Assembly: GCA_958296035.1 (NCBI GenBank)
Contig: OY282431.1
Location: forward strand, 2,650,037 to 2,714,036
Origin: Paracoccaceae bacterium
Lineage (GTDB): Bacteria; Pseudomonadota; Alphaproteobacteria; Rhodobacterales; Rhodobacteraceae
DNA: 64,000 bases
Reading direction: 5' to 3'
This document shows, piece by piece, positions 1 through 9,547 of the stretch. A program made the translations under genes and the position numbers. The notes under the pieces were generated by a model that worked only from the letters and a program-made list of their open reading frames with translations, had not been told where the DNA came from and did not search any database. How positions within the stretch are numbered: position 1 is the stretch's first letter; every line of letters starts with the position of its first letter.

Positions 1-164
1 GGGATACCGTTGCGATCGACCCGGTGACAGCGAAACCCTGCCTCGTTGAGCAGCCGCGCGATGAGCTGCAAGGCCCCCCCCTCGTTCGGCGTAACCGACG
101 GACAACGAACCAGGCGAGCCGTAAGTTGTACCGGGTCGACGCCATCCCGGTCTGTCTCATTCAT
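1..164 (-). CDS. dapE: Succinyl-diaminopimelate desuccinylase, N-terminal part (window edge)
   Basis: Only the first 54 or so codons are in the window; the gene runs off the left edge. The reading frame starts at ATG (complement of 162-164) and contains the M20-peptidase N-terminal signature, read as [20 protein letters not shown] followed by EAGF and RVDRNGI. That is the usual opening of DapE, which hydrolyses N-succinyl-L,L-diaminopimelate in lysine and peptidoglycan precursor synthesis. It lies 38 bases downstream of dapD on the same strand, the usual alphaproteobacterial order. The metal-binding residues lie outside the window. Confidence 0.85.
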   Translation of the reverse strand, partial: MNETDRDGVDPVQLTARLVRCPSVTPNEGGALQLIARLLNEAGFRCHRVDRNGI

Positions 165-202
165 CCGAGACCGGCTATCCACAGCCTGTTCTGCATTTAC
201 GG

Positions 203-1030
203 TCAACTGCGAAGCAATTCGTTGATGGCCGTCTTGCTGCGAGTTCGCTCGTCAACGCGCTTGACGATCACCGCACAATACAGGTGAACGTCATTCGTTG
301 AGGGAAGCGAGCCAGACACGACGACCGAATAGGGCGGGACTTCACCGTAGCTGACCTTGCCAGTGGCCCGGTCGAGAATTCTGGTGGACTGACCGATAAA
401 TACGCCCATTCCTATTACGCTGCCTTCACGCACAATAACGCCTTCAACGATTTCGGAACGGGCACCGATAAAGCAATTGTCCTCAATGATGGTTGGCCCG
501 GCCTGCATTGGTTCCAGAACGCCGCCAATACCGGCACCGCCGGAAAGGTGGACGTTGCGACCGATCTGTGCACAGGAACCTACCGTGGCCCAGGTATCCA
601 CCATGGTGCCCGAATCTACATAAGCACCGAGATTTACAAAGCTTGGCATCAGCACAACATCGGGAGCGATATAGGCCGAGCGCCGTACGATACAGTTGGG
701 AACAGCCCTGAAACCCGCCCTCTTCCAGTCTTGTTCTGTCCAGCCAGCGAACTTGGAATTGACCTTGTCCCACCATCCTGAACCTTGCGGACCGCCAGAT
801 TGCAGTTCCATGTCCTGGATGCGAAAGCCAAGCAGCACAGCCTTCTTGGCCCACTGGTTAACAGTCCATCTACCATCCGGCTGACGTTCAGCGACCCGCA
901 ACTTGCCGCTGTCCAGCGCATCCAGCGCCTCGACGATAGCACTTCTTGCCGAACCATCCGAATGCGGCGAAAGTGATGCGCGCTCCTGCCAGGCTGCTTC
1001 GACCGCCAGCTCCAACTGATTACATCTCAC
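203..1030 (-). CDS. dapD: 2,3,4,5-tetrahydropyridine-2,6-dicarboxylate N-succinyltransferase
   Basis: DapD transfers succinyl from succinyl-CoA to tetrahydrodipicolinate in the succinylase branch of lysine/DAP synthesis. The 275-residue protein matches the family length. It has a helical N-terminal domain (to about residue 105) and then left-handed beta-helix hexapeptide repeats, with segments such as [40 protein letters not shown] and [10 protein letters not shown]. The GTG start at 1030 follows an AAGGAG ribosome binding site at about six bases. It is followed by dapE on the same strand, so the two probably form an operon. Confidence 0.95.
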   Translation of the reverse strand: MRCNQLELAVEAAWQERASLSPHSDGSARSAIVEALDALDSGKLRVAERQPDGRWTVNQWAKKAVLLGFRIQDMELQSGGPQGSGWWDKVNSKFAGWTEQDWKRAGFRAVPNCIVRRSAYIAPDVVLMPSFVNLGAYVDSGTMVDTWATVGSCAQIGRNVHLSGGAGIGGVLEPMQAGPTIIEDNCFIGARSEIVEGVIVREGSVIGMGVFIGQSTRILDRATGKVSYGEVPPYSVVVSGSLPSTNDVHLYCAVIVKRVDERTRSKTAINELLRS

Positions 1031-1333
1031 TCAATTCTCCTTCCTGAAACCGGTAACGAAACATGTACCGCGTTTGGCTATCCTGGACAGGATGCGACCG
1101 AATCTCGCAAATTCCCCCTGTTCCCTTCAAGAGATTGCTGGATTTGCGGCCAACAGCCGTCGGATTTCGCAGGTATCCGCAGCGTAGCCCTGTAACACAA
1201 GCTGCAGGCGTTGTCTTGAAATATTGGCGCCATCGTTCTCAGCCTGTCACGCATCGCAACAGGATGAAACACGGCGCGAATGCTGCGTATTGTAGGACTG
1301 GGAAATGGAGCTCGTCCAGGCGTCAACCATCGC
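1031..1333. other. Intergenic stretch, no gene seen
   Basis: About 300 bases between the murein endopeptidase stop and the dapD start. Open frames occur on both strands but none resembles a known protein. The dapD promoter and ribosome binding site (AAGGAG next to 1030) must lie at the left end of this stretch. Confidence 0.5.
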
Positions 1334-2275
1334 CTAGGGAGCCTCCAGGACCTCCTGGCACTGACCTGGCAGGTCGGCCATGACAAAGTCTCGCGCCCCC
1401 CGAGGCCTTGGCGGTGGAGGATCTGGCGGTGGTTTCTTCAGCGACTCCAGATAGTCTGTTACCCACCATTGCAGGGACCTGTCGCAACCATCTCCTCCAT
1501 TGGACAACTCGCTGACTGTAGGTTTCTGAGTGATGCAGTCAGTCGCATCCTGAGGACATTTCAGTCTCACATGGAAGTGATAGTGGTGACCATAATATGG
1601 GCGGATTTTCTGCAGCCACATGCGATCATCATCGGCTTGTTCGCACATTTTGACCTTGATGGCAGGCGTAACAAAGATCCGGTCAACTCGCGGGTCGTCA
1701 GCTGCAGTTTTCAGGATCTGCATGTGACTGTCCGTCCAGTAGTCATTGACGTAGGTCTGGTCGGCTGATCGAACCGAAATGGACGAAATCTCCTCTCTTT
1801 CGGAGGCAGTCAGATCTAGTCGATCGGGAATTCGCAGCCAAATATCCGCATCCAGGCCAATCTGGTGGGAAGCATGGCCGCTCGTCATCGGCCCGCCCCG
1901 CGGTTGTGTCAGATCACCAATATACAATCCCGCCCATCCGAGATCATGGGCCTTCGCACTCAGCTCCACAAGATACTCGATCAGCACCGGATGTCCCCAG
2001 TTGCGGTTTCGGCTCAGCCGCATGGCCTGCCATGTTGGACCGGATTCCGGCAGCCGCATCCCGCCCGCTAGACATCCCCTCGCATAGCCCCCGATTGGGC
2101 TCGCCGATTGTTGAGATGACCAGTCCTTGGCTCCAAACAGTTCATTGGCCTTGATTTCATCTCCGCCAACTGGACCTGCAGCCATCGTGGCAAATTGCAA
2201 TGTCATCGCAACGAAAAGGCATGACCGCAGTCCGAACCTGTTCATTGACGCCGTACAGTACGATTTCGGATCCAC
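1334..2275 (-). CDS. mepA: Penicillin-insensitive murein endopeptidase (LAS/M74 family)
   Basis: Periplasmic zinc metallopeptidase that cleaves D-Ala-mDAP cross-links in peptidoglycan. The zinc motif GHASHQIGLDAD lies near residue 140 and the second motif GHHYHFHVRL near residue 240, as in MepA. The N-terminus carries a signal peptide whose hydrophobic stretch (CLFVAMTLQFATMAA) is followed by a small-residue cleavage region. The C-terminus ends in a proline-rich stretch and a short cysteine-containing tail. I chose the GTG at 2275 because AGGAG lies seven bases upstream; an ATG twelve residues further in (2245) would still leave a complete signal peptide. The gene appears to stand alone. Confidence 0.9.
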   Translation of the reverse strand: MDPKSYCTASMNRFGLRSCLFVAMTLQFATMAAGPVGGDEIKANELFGAKDWSSQQSASPIGGYARGCLAGGMRLPESGPTWQAMRLSRNRNWGHPVLIEYLVELSAKAHDLGWAGLYIGDLTQPRGGPMTSGHASHQIGLDADIWLRIPDRLDLTASEREEISSISVRSADQTYVNDYWTDSHMQILKTAADDPRVDRIFVTPAIKVKMCEQADDDRMWLQKIRPYYGHHYHFHVRLKCPQDATDCITQKPTVSELSNGGDGCDRSLQWWVTDYLESLKKPPPDPPPPRPRGARDFVMADLPGQCQEVLEAP

Positions 2276-2575
2276 AGACACTCTCCTGCATTCGCATTAG
2301 TGGTAGTTCAGGAGGCCAGGCCCTGGCAGCACCAGTGTGATGCCTGGCCTGACCAGGGGGCGATCTCGTCATGACCTCTATAGCACAATTGCTACCGTAC
2401 CACCTTCTCAACCGGGTACTTGCTCATACCTCAACAGACCGCTCCTACCAAGCGCATGAACAGTTCATTGCGTTTCAATGAATCCACTTGCGCCGGGAAG
2501 CTCGCTGGCCAGGCGTGGAACGGCCACGAGGCCACCACATTCGGCGGGGAACCGCAAAAGGTTTCCTGGGCGGCA
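2276..2575. other. Intergenic stretch, no gene seen
   Basis: Space between the mepA start and the stop of the MFS gene. The only recognisable element is the AGGAG ribosome binding site for mepA beside 2281. No supported reading frame. Confidence 0.45.
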
Positions 2576-3898
2576 CTAGTCTTCACTGCGGACACCTTCG
2601 GCATCAACCCAGTACATTAGCACCAGCCCAAAGACGAACAGTGCGATCAGCGGTGACACGCCAAGGCGCTGGTCCCCGGTCCATCTCGTGGCCTCGGCGA
2701 TAAGGAGAGGAGCAAGAAATGCCGTAGCTTTTCCGGCAAGTGCATAAAGGCCAAATGCTTCGGTCATGCGCTCTTGCCTGGCCTGCCGGATCATCATGGT
2801 TCGGGATGCTGCCTGGACGGTTCCACCCATGGCTCCGATTATGCAACCGCATATGAGGAAAACCCGGTCCGGCAAAGTGGAATCCCTGGTGATTTCTACC
2901 AGGATTACTTGCTCGCGGCTCGTTGTGACAATGATGATGCAGACCGTAATCAATACGAGTATGGAGGCAACGATGACCGGTTTGGGGCCGAATTTCTGGT
3001 CGGTAAACCCTCCGAGCCATGCAAACAATGCACCGGATACAAGCCCCAGTATTCCGAAGATTCCAACCTCAACCAGCGACCAGCCAAGCACGCCAACAGC
3101 ATAGATTCCGCCAAACGCAAAGAGCCCGTTAAGCGCGTCCCTGTAGAGCATAGACGAAGCAAGATAGGCCAGCAGGCTCGGGTGGCCGGGAAGAGCCCTG
3201 ATGGTCCTGGCCAATCCGGAAAGGCCCTCGCCTGTCGGTGGTCCCTGCCGGCGCATCGGCACCCATAGAAAGTACGGGATCATGAATAATGCAAACCAGA
3301 TTGCTGTGAGCGGTCCGACCGCCCTGGTGCCCTCGCGACTGGTAGCATCAAGCCCGAACAATGGATCAATTCCGCCAAGCGTCTTGCCGGATTCCTGCTC
3401 GACCAGAAACAGGAGGGCAAGGGCAAGGGCGACTAGTCCGCCAAGATATCCAAAAGCCCATCCGGAGCCCGAGATCTTGCCAATCTCGCGGCGAGCCCCG
3501 ATGTCGGGCAAGACGGCATTGGTGAAAATGGTCGCGAATTCCGTACCCACCAGCCCGATGGCGAAGGCAACCAGAATCAGCACCGGATAGGCCGATCCGG
3601 GCTCCGCAAACCAAAGGGAAGCGGACCCGGCAACGCAAAGAACAGAAAACAACACAATCCAGCCGGCGCGCGACTTGCTGGCGTCGGCAAGGGAACCGAG
3701 CGCGGGCGCCATGATGGCGATGAAAAGGCCGCTTACGGACAGCATCCAGCCCCAATACTGCTGTGCAACCACAGGATCATCAATGACCGCTGAACTGAAA
3801 TATGGGCCAAAAATAAAGGTCAGAAGAATGGTGAAGTAGGGCTGGCTTGCCCAATCAAAGAACATCCACCCGATGACGGTCTTGCGGAAGCTGAACAT
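2576..3898 (-). CDS. MFS transporter, UMF1 (Atg22-like) family
   Basis: Inner-membrane transporter of about 440 residues with about twelve hydrophobic segments. The opening VIGWMFFDWASQPYFTILLT is the characteristic UMF1 start (GW..YDWA...), which is related to yeast vacuole effluxer Atg22; bacterial substrates are mostly unknown. A cytoplasmic loop (MRRQGPPTGEGLSGLARTIR) separates the two halves, and the last residues are charged (EGVRSED). The frame is open 14 residues further upstream (3940), but homology starts at MFSFRKTVIGW, so I set the start at the ATG at 3898. No genetic context points to a substrate. Confidence 0.85.
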   Translation of the reverse strand: MFSFRKTVIGWMFFDWASQPYFTILLTFIFGPYFSSAVIDDPVVAQQYWGWMLSVSGLFIAIMAPALGSLADASKSRAGWIVLFSVLCVAGSASLWFAEPGSAYPVLILVAFAIGLVGTEFATIFTNAVLPDIGARREIGKISGSGWAFGYLGGLVALALALLFLVEQESGKTLGGIDPLFGLDATSREGTRAVGPLTAIWFALFMIPYFLWVPMRRQGPPTGEGLSGLARTIRALPGHPSLLAYLASSMLYRDALNGLFAFGGIYAVGVLGWSLVEVGIFGILGLVSGALFAWLGGFTDQKFGPKPVIVASILVLITVCIIIVTTSREQVILVEITRDSTLPDRVFLICGCIIGAMGGTVQAASRTMMIRQARQERMTEAFGLYALAGKATAFLAPLLIAEATRWTGDQRLGVSPLIALFVFGLVLMYWVDAEGVRSED

Positions 3899-4206
3899 CG
3901 ACCTGAACCTTATCCTGGGTTCTCTGGAACCCTGATGCATGACCTGCCACGGCCGGATTGAAAAGCGCGTATCATAGCCTGGCTGGTAGTGGCTGAATTC
4001 CCCGCAATCTCACCAAAGTATTTTACAGTTTCTTCCATAATATACTTGTATTGGGGTAACTTCGGTTTTATTGACTAATAAAGCAACAATAGACAATACC
4101 AGGAGCGATCCCCTTGAACTCAGAGTGTACCCCTTCCCTCCACTAGTTTCAACCCCTCGGCACACGAAAAGTCGTCGCAAAATCGACGCCACACCCATGA
4201 CCTCTG
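3899..4206. other. AT-rich intergenic stretch
   Basis: The stretch around 4015-4100 is clearly more AT-rich than its surroundings and is a likely promoter region for the MFS gene, which reads away from it on the minus strand. It borders the IS1380-like remnant that begins near 4207. No gene is supported. Confidence 0.4.
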
Positions 4207-4503
4207 ATGCCGGCCGCCTGCTTCACCGACTACAGCAACCAAGCCCGCAACCCGCGTCCGGAGCGGTGCGTAGAGGATGCGCTTGCCGAGGTGCGGCAGC
4301 CTGGCGAGGCGGTCCGCCGGTTCGAGGTTTTTCGTTACAGGACCCTGAGCAGCCGGAGTTGCGAGCGGCGGGTGGTGGCCAGGGTGGAATGGCGGACGGG
4401 GCGACGGAAGAAGCACACTCGCTTTGTGGTCACCAGTCTGAGCCGCAAACGGTTCAACACGCACCACCACAGTGACGCTGTACGCTCCCTGATTGACTTG
4501 TGA
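4207..4503 (+). pseudogene. IS1380-like transposase remnant
   Basis: The 98-residue frame contains FRYRTLSSRSCERRVVARVE followed by RFVVTSL. This is close to the conserved block of IS1380-family DDE transposases (FRYRT..SWSRERRVV.K.E....RFVVTSL). Only this central block can be recognised. The catalytic flanks are missing, the sequence becomes unrecognisable after about 4440, and I found no terminal inverted repeats. It is an old transposon fragment, not an active element. Confidence 0.6.
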
Positions 4504-4675
4504 TCGGCACGGGTTTGGCTGGCGGTCAGCCAGGGCGGCACGACGGCCATTGCCGGGGGGTCAAGAATTGCCAAAATCTGGCAGGCTCAAGCCTTGTGAG
4601 ATATTCGGGATTGAGTCCTACCTTGAATTTGAAGCGGCTGCCAATTAAGTCAGTCGGAAGTAATTGGAGGTATGC

Positions 4676-4954
4676 ATGGCCTTAGTCATTGAATCAGTGC
4701 TGATCATACTGAATGTCGCCTGGTGGGTTGTCATTGCCCATGCCCTGATGAGCTGGCTGATCTCTTTCGGAGTTCTGGACCCTCGAATGCAGCTTGTTCA
4801 GTCCATTTGGGATTTCCTGGACCGCTTGCTGCATCCGGCCTATTCGCGAATTCGCGCCTTTATGCCGCAAACCGGTGCCATCGACCTTTCACCATTGGTT
4901 CTGATTGTGGGAATCATTATAATCAGGTCGATGCTGCAGGGATTCGTCTATTGA
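4676..4954 (+). CDS. YggT family membrane protein
   Basis: Small protein of 92 residues with two hydrophobic segments (residues about 4-25 and 67-90) joined by the YggT-type loop FLDRLLHPAYSRIRAFMPQTG with a following DLSPLVLI. YggT proteins are linked to osmotic or cell-division-related functions, and their biochemical role is unsettled. The ATG at 4676 is preceded by GGAGG at five bases, which decides the start over an in-frame TTG at 4664. The usual alphaproteobacterial partners (DUF167, folD) do not follow it here. Confidence 0.9.
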   Translation: MALVIESVLIILNVAWWVVIAHALMSWLISFGVLDPRMQLVQSIWDFLDRLLHPAYSRIRAFMPQTGAIDLSPLVLIVGIIIIRSMLQGFVY

Positions 4955-5528
4955 GCGTTTGCAACTGAATCATGATACGGTTGCAACCCTCGCCATGTCC
5001 ATGGTTCGCGCAATGTCGAGTGGGGTCTCGGAATCATTGAGGCACAGGACCGAGTTGCCCTGGGCCAGGTCCTGATCGAAGAACCGGCGTTCCATTGGGC
5101 GCACATTCAACCTTGTCTGCTGTAACAGCGCTTGAGTTTATCTGCATGCGCAAGCTGGAGAAGCCGCCTGCTGCCCCCGGCCTGGGCTAATCCCGGGAAG
5201 CTATGTTGCCAATACCTGCGCAGCGAGCAGGAATATTCATGACAAATGCCTGAGGAGCGTGTTCGAGCCAGCAGTGATGCACACTATCTTCGATAACAAT
5301 TGAGATGAAACGCAATCCTCACTTGCCACGGTTCGCCCCGGACCGGTTAACTGTCCACTTGGTCCGCTGAGAAGGCTGTACATGGCAGCCGTCCAGACAC
5401 TGGGTCCGGAAGCAACCACTTTCTTCAGGAATGACCGGCAGACGATTCGGAATCTCAGGGTGTGATCGGACCTTGCACGAGGTGTGCTAAGGCCGCAACA
5501 ACGATGGCGGATTCACGCCCGATCGAAT
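4955..5528. other. Long intergenic stretch, nothing recognised
   Basis: About 570 bases between yggT and the msrA stop. Short open frames on both strands look like noise. No tRNA, repeat or terminator was recognised. In relatives this position often holds DUF167/folD, so it may be the scar of a lost gene, but no homologous remnant can be read. Confidence 0.4.
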
Positions 5529-6191
5529 TCAGTTGTGGATAAATGCACTGTCGGAGCCCCAGAGCTCCTTGACTCTGGCGTCCCGACCGCAGGCCTTTCG
5601 GTACCGCTTGTAGGCGTCGGACTGCTGGACCAGGCCAAAGCGTGTGAGAACAAGCTTCTTCCCCAGATAGTAGTCCTGGTGATAGTCCTCCGCCGGATAG
5701 AAAACACTCGCGTCCAGAATTGGTGTCACGATCTGCTGACCCAAATCGGCCTGAGCTTCGTTTAGCGAGGCCATTGCGATTGCCCTCTGAGCGTCATTCA
5801 TCACGAATACTGCTGTCCGGTAACTTTCTCCTCGATCACAGAACTGCCCACCGGCATCGGTTGGATCGACACTGCGGAAAAACAGGTCGACCAGCATTCG
5901 ATAGGAAACAACATCTGGATCATATTCGAGCTTTACGGCTTCGTAATGACCGGTCCTGCCGCGAGTGACCTGCTTGTAGGTAGGATTCTTGGTAGTGCCC
6001 CCAGTGTAGCCAGAGACTGTCGAATGCACGCCCTCTACAGTGTCATAGTCGGATTCGACGCACCAGAAACAGCCTCCCGCAAAGACCGCCGCCTCCTTCT
6101 CAGCTGCTGCCACAAGCGTGGAAGTGAGCAGAAACAGTCCGCTAGTAATGAAAATCCGGCAGAATCCATTAAGGAGATGTGCATGTCTCAC
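5529..6191 (-). CDS. msrA: Peptide methionine-S-sulfoxide reductase, exported form
   Basis: Reduces methionine-(S)-sulfoxide in oxidised proteins. The catalytic motif GGCFWC is followed by the family blocks GVHSTVSGYTGG, GRTGHYEAV, FFRSVDPTDAGGQFCDRGE, YRTAVF and AEDYHQDYY. A hydrophobic N-terminal segment (FCRIFITSGLFLLTSTLVAAA) ending in small residues marks it as a periplasmic or membrane-anchored MsrA. The GTG at 6191 with AGAGGA upstream is my preferred start; an in-frame TTG lies nine codons further out (6218). No msrB lies next to it. Confidence 0.93.
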   Translation of the reverse strand: MRHAHLLNGFCRIFITSGLFLLTSTLVAAAEKEAAVFAGGCFWCVESDYDTVEGVHSTVSGYTGGTTKNPTYKQVTRGRTGHYEAVKLEYDPDVVSYRMLVDLFFRSVDPTDAGGQFCDRGESYRTAVFVMNDAQRAIAMASLNEAQADLGQQIVTPILDASVFYPAEDYHQDYYLGKKLVLTRFGLVQQSDAYKRYRKACGRDARVKELWGSDSAFIHN

Positions 6192-6336
6192 GGTCAATTT
6201 TCCTCTGTGCCACACCAATGCGTATCTGCCATACTACTGGTGTTGGCGACACATAATCGTCAACCAGACATCCTCGAGGTCAGCATAAAGTTGTTGTTAG
6301 CTGTGCGGTGCTCAATGGGCTGTGCCGACGGACATT

Positions 6337-6927
6337 TCAGCGTCCGGACTGACCTGCCACAACAGCACGCATCAATTCGAGTACAATCTCGCAGTCAGAC
6401 AACGCCTGGTGCATGGCACTCTGGGCCTTTACGTTCTCATGCCTGGCTGCGTCGGCTAGCTTGTGCCACTTGAACCCACTTCGCCACTGATTGGCTATTT
6501 TCCGGTGGGCCGCGTAGTCCAGCATCGCACATCGTCCGACAAACTTCCGGAAAGGCAATCCATACCTGCTGCAGGTCTGTCTCAAGATACGCACATCGAA
6601 ATCCAGATTGTAAACGAACACGACATCTGCACTGCACACCAGTTCAAAAAACCTGTTGTGATGCACTGGCCAGCCTTGTGCCCCCTGTCTGACCAGATTG
6701 GCGCGGGTCAATCCGTGTATCTTGCTGGCTTCCCGGGGAATGCCCCCTGCCGGAAGTACCAATTCGTCAAATCGACCGGCTCCGGTCGTATCGATCACTG
6801 CCACCTGGACAACTTCTGCAGTTTTCTTGAAACCAGTGGTTTCGGTGTCGAGGATCAGCACATCTGTCCTGCCGAGAAAGGTGCTCCAGTCCGTTGTTCG
6901 ATTCAAGATCTGTTTTGTGCCGACCAT
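6337..6927 (-). CDS. DnaQ-like 3'-5' exonuclease (DEDDh family)
   Basis: A 196-residue stand-alone exonuclease domain. Motif Exo I is LILDTETTGF (about residues 24-33), Exo II lies in the VFVYNLDFDVRIL segment, and Exo III is HQALSDCEIV with its histidine and aspartate. These are the metal-binding residues of the DnaQ/RNase T-type DEDDh superfamily. With no polymerase or BRCT domain it could act as a proofreading epsilon-like subunit, an oligoribonuclease-like enzyme or a general exonuclease; the sequence alone does not decide. It sits alone between msrA and a creatininase-like gene. Confidence 0.85.
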   Translation of the reverse strand: MVGTKQILNRTTDWSTFLGRTDVLILDTETTGFKKTAEVVQVAVIDTTGAGRFDELVLPAGGIPREASKIHGLTRANLVRQGAQGWPVHHNRFFELVCSADVVFVYNLDFDVRILRQTCSRYGLPFRKFVGRCAMLDYAAHRKIANQWRSGFKWHKLADAARHENVKAQSAMHQALSDCEIVLELMRAVVAGQSGR

Positions 6928-7087
6928 GGGACGCTTCCTGTCATTCGATCTTCAACGGCTACCGGCCCTGCCGCGCATGTTTTACGGCCAGGCAACGGTG
7001 TCCCGCCATGACTATCGTTGCAGCCAGATAGTCGCAAGAAACACTGGCTGAGAATCGGGGCTTCTCCACAAGAGACAACGTTCCGGG

Positions 7088-7828
7088 TCAGCTGCCGATA
7101 AACGACCGATAATCCGTGGCGACTTCGGCCGCAGCAATGGCCAGCAGTTGACGCCCGTGCTCGGGCCTGGCCAGCGCAGAATGCGATCCGACCCGGCCAT
7201 CCGGAAACTGCTTTCGATGTACGTCGGGGGGACCGTGTCTGTCTCCCGAATGTTCCCTGATGTATTCCGGCGCCAACGCCTTCGGCGGCCGCACCGCTTC
7301 CGGCAGAACCGGCTTGCATCCATATATCTGTTGGGTGATGGAGATCTCCGATGGTGTGGCGTGCATCCCCTCCCAGTCGCCATACAATTGCTTGCGCAGA
7401 TCGGAGACAGCGTCGAAATCCCACCAGCTTCGTACCTTCAAGGATACGTCGCAGAGGCTGCGGCGAACACTTTCGAGGCCTGCGATGTTCGCGCCATGAC
7501 CATTCAGGAAATACACTGCATCAAACCCCTGCCCTGCCAGACATTCGACCAATTCTCTTGCCAGCTCGCGAAACAGTTCTTCCGACACCGAGATCGTACC
7601 AGGAAAGGACGTATTGAACGGAGCAGGTGTGAATTGAAGCGTCGGCGCAACCAGTGCGCCACACTGCCTTGAGGCCCGAATGGCGATCTGCTGTGCAACG
7701 AGGGCATCGGTGCCGATCAGGCCGATCGGCCCATGCTGTTCTGTGGACCCGACAGGGATCATGATACCGCGACTGTGCTCAAGGTAGGCGGACACCTCGT
7801 ACCATGTCATCAGGTCCAGCCGGGGCAC
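7088..7828 (-). CDS. Creatininase family amidohydrolase
   Basis: Metal-dependent cyclic amide hydrolase fold related to creatininase, FAPy deformylase and MftE. The hallmark IPVGSTEQHGPIGLIGTDA carries the metal-binding glutamate, histidine and aspartate, and FLNGHGAN follows at about residue 125. The true substrate cannot be read from the sequence. The gene lies just downstream of, and on the same strand as, a polar amino acid binding protein, so the hydrolase may act on the imported compound. I start it at a GTG (7828), giving MPRLDLMTWYEVSAYL, the usual family N-terminus. The frame is open to a TTG at 7936 overlapping the upstream gene. Confidence 0.88.
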   Translation of the reverse strand: MPRLDLMTWYEVSAYLEHSRGIMIPVGSTEQHGPIGLIGTDALVAQQIAIRASRQCGALVAPTLQFTPAPFNTSFPGTISVSEELFRELARELVECLAGQGFDAVYFLNGHGANIAGLESVRRSLCDVSLKVRSWWDFDAVSDLRKQLYGDWEGMHATPSEISITQQIYGCKPVLPEAVRPPKALAPEYIREHSGDRHGPPDVHRKQFPDGRVGSHSALARPEHGRQLLAIAAAEVATDYRSFIGS

Positions 7829-7898
7829 CGGAAAACACCGCGCTGGCCCGGCATCACCCCGCCATTTGCGAGGATGAAGCCAGGCCGGATCCTTGAAT

Positions 7899-8672
7899 TC
7901 AGTTGGACAGGCGCCACTTGGCTCCCAGCTGGTCAAAGAAACCTCTTTCCTTCTTCAGCGTGATCCAGGTGTTGACGTAATTGATCCACACCTGGTCGTC
8001 CTGGGGCAGCAACATCGCGATTGGCGTCCTGGCACGGGCTTCCGTGACGGGGACAACGCGCAAGGCGTCATACTTGTCGACCAGCGTGGAGGCCTCGACA
8101 TTCGATGTGATGTGAGCGTCGGCTCGCCCGGACAGCACCTCCTGGAAGTCCCGGGCTGGCGCCTCGACAATCCTGATGTTGGCGTTGGGAAAGAACTGCT
8201 TTACCTGCTGTTCCTGGGTTGTGCCCAAGGTTGCGGCGACCGTGACATCCGGATTGTTGAGATCTTCCCAGTCATTGTAAACGCCTTCAAATTTTGCGTG
8301 TATCAGCGGAACGGTAGCCAACGAGAAATAGCTGTCGGAATAACCGGCCGCTTTGGCTCGAGACGGCGAAATCGATGCTGAGCCCGTCAGATAATAGGTG
8401 CTGGCGGTTACTCCCGATACGAGCGTCTTCCAGTCGGTAGGAACAAACTCGACCTCGACACCCAGATCATTGGCTAGTTCGGTCATGACATCAATGTCGT
8501 AGCCGGTGTAGGAATTGGTTGCCGGATCCTTCATGGTCATAGGATTCCAGTCTCCGGTCGTGCCTACCCTGAGCACGCCGTCATTGAGAATAGTATTGAG
8601 AATTGATTGTGAGGCAGCGGCCGTTGCAAACAACGCCATGCACGCAGCAGTTAAAAATCCGGTTAGTTTCAT
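7899..8672 (-). CDS. ABC transporter substrate-binding protein, polar amino acid (HisJ/GlnH-type) family
   Basis: Periplasmic binding protein of 257 residues with a clear signal peptide (MKLTGFLTAACMALFATAAA). Family 3 hallmarks are visible: the LRVGTTGDWNPMT ligand-binding strand, then YTGYDIDVMTELANDLGVEV and FVPTDWKTLVSG. The start is an ATG with AGGAGG upstream. It is divergent from its probable ATPase and permease, with about 110 bases between them. The creatininase-like gene follows on the same strand. The ligand could be an amino acid, opine or cyclic amide. Confidence 0.9.
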   Translation of the reverse strand: MKLTGFLTAACMALFATAAASQSILNTILNDGVLRVGTTGDWNPMTMKDPATNSYTGYDIDVMTELANDLGVEVEFVPTDWKTLVSGVTASTYYLTGSASISPSRAKAAGYSDSYFSLATVPLIHAKFEGVYNDWEDLNNPDVTVAATLGTTQEQQVKQFFPNANIRIVEAPARDFQEVLSGRADAHITSNVEASTLVDKYDALRVVPVTEARARTPIAMLLPQDDQVWINYVNTWITLKKERGFFDQLGAKWRLSN

Positions 8673-8719
8673 TGTAGCCTCCTAGATTAGCGGAAATTGT
8701 TTGTATTGGTACCTAGACG

Positions 8720-8741
8720 CAGTTATAGTAAACGCTAACTG
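8720..8741. promoter_or_regulatory. Inverted repeat in the divergent ABC promoter region
   Basis: CAGTTA (8720-8725) and TAACTG (8736-8741) form a perfect 6-base inverted repeat around a 10-base spacer. It lies midway between the divergent binding-protein gene and ATPase gene, where a shared operator would be expected. No regulator gene lies adjacent, and a short repeat like this can occur by chance. Confidence 0.35.
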
Positions 8742-8785
8742 AAGTCTATTGCCTGAACTGAACATACACATAAGTGAATTGGAAA

Positions 8786-9547
8786 ATGGCAGAGCCCGAT
8801 ACGTCGACAATCATTCAATTTGCAAACGTATCAAAGTTCTTTGGGGACTTTCAGGTGCTCCGCAATGTCGATTTCAAGGTGGAAACCAGGGAGAAAATTG
8901 TCATCTGCGGACCTTCCGGTTCAGGCAAGTCCACACTGATCCGCTGCGTGAACGGCCTAGAAACGCATGAACAAGGTCGGATTGTGGTCGACGGGGTTAC
9001 TCTTGATGGAACCCCGCAGGGTGTCAATCGCATACGCGGCAAAATCGGCATGGTCTTCCAGAGTTTCAATTTGTTTCCACACCTGACGGTCATCGAAAAC
9101 CTCACGCTGGGGCCTGTCAGGGCTCGCAAGATGAAGTCTAATGATGCGATTGAACTCGGCATGCATTACCTCGAGCGGGTTCGCATTCCTGAACAGGCCC
9201 GCAAGTATCCGCGTGAATTGTCCGGAGGACAGCAGCAGCGCGTTGCCATAGCCAGGTCTTTGTGCATGGAACCCAAGATCATGCTTTTTGACGAACCCAC
9301 CTCGGCACTTGATGCCGAAATGATCAACGAGGTTCTGGAGGTCATGGTTGAACTAGCCGAGTCAGGAATGACCATGGTCTGCGTCACACACGAGATGGGA
9401 TTCGCCAGGCAAGTCGCGGATCGCATCGCATTCATGGACAACGGCGAAATCGTTGAATGCTCAAGTCCCGAACAGTTCTTCAACTTCCCGGGAACCGAGC
9501 GCTGCCGCCTCTTTCTCGGCAAGATTCTGGATCATATGCCGGTATGA
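8786..9547 (+). CDS. Polar amino acid ABC transporter ATP-binding protein (GlnQ-like)
   Basis: Cytoplasmic ATPase of about 253 residues. Walker A is GPSGSGKST, the signature is LSGGQQQRVAIARSL, Walker B is IMLFDEPTSALD, and the H-loop is CVTHEMGF. VFQSFNLFPHLTV is typical of the amino acid (PAAT) subgroup. The ATG at 8786 is preferred over a GTG four codons earlier. Its stop overlaps the permease start (ATGA at 9544-9547), so translation is coupled. Confidence 0.92.
   Translation: MAEPDTSTIIQFANVSKFFGDFQVLRNVDFKVETREKIVICGPSGSGKSTLIRCVNGLETHEQGRIVVDGVTLDGTPQGVNRIRGKIGMVFQSFNLFPHLTVIENLTLGPVRARKMKSNDAIELGMHYLERVRIPEQARKYPRELSGGQQQRVAIARSLCMEPKIMLFDEPTSALDAEMINEVLEVMVELAESGMTMVCVTHEMGFARQVADRIAFMDNGEIVECSSPEQFFNFPGTERCRLFLGKILDHMPV

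Noticed and set aside
6903-7424. 173-codon minus-strand frame overlapping the creatininase gene
   Set aside because: It lies mostly inside the creatininase-family gene in another frame and has arginine/glycine-rich shadow composition.
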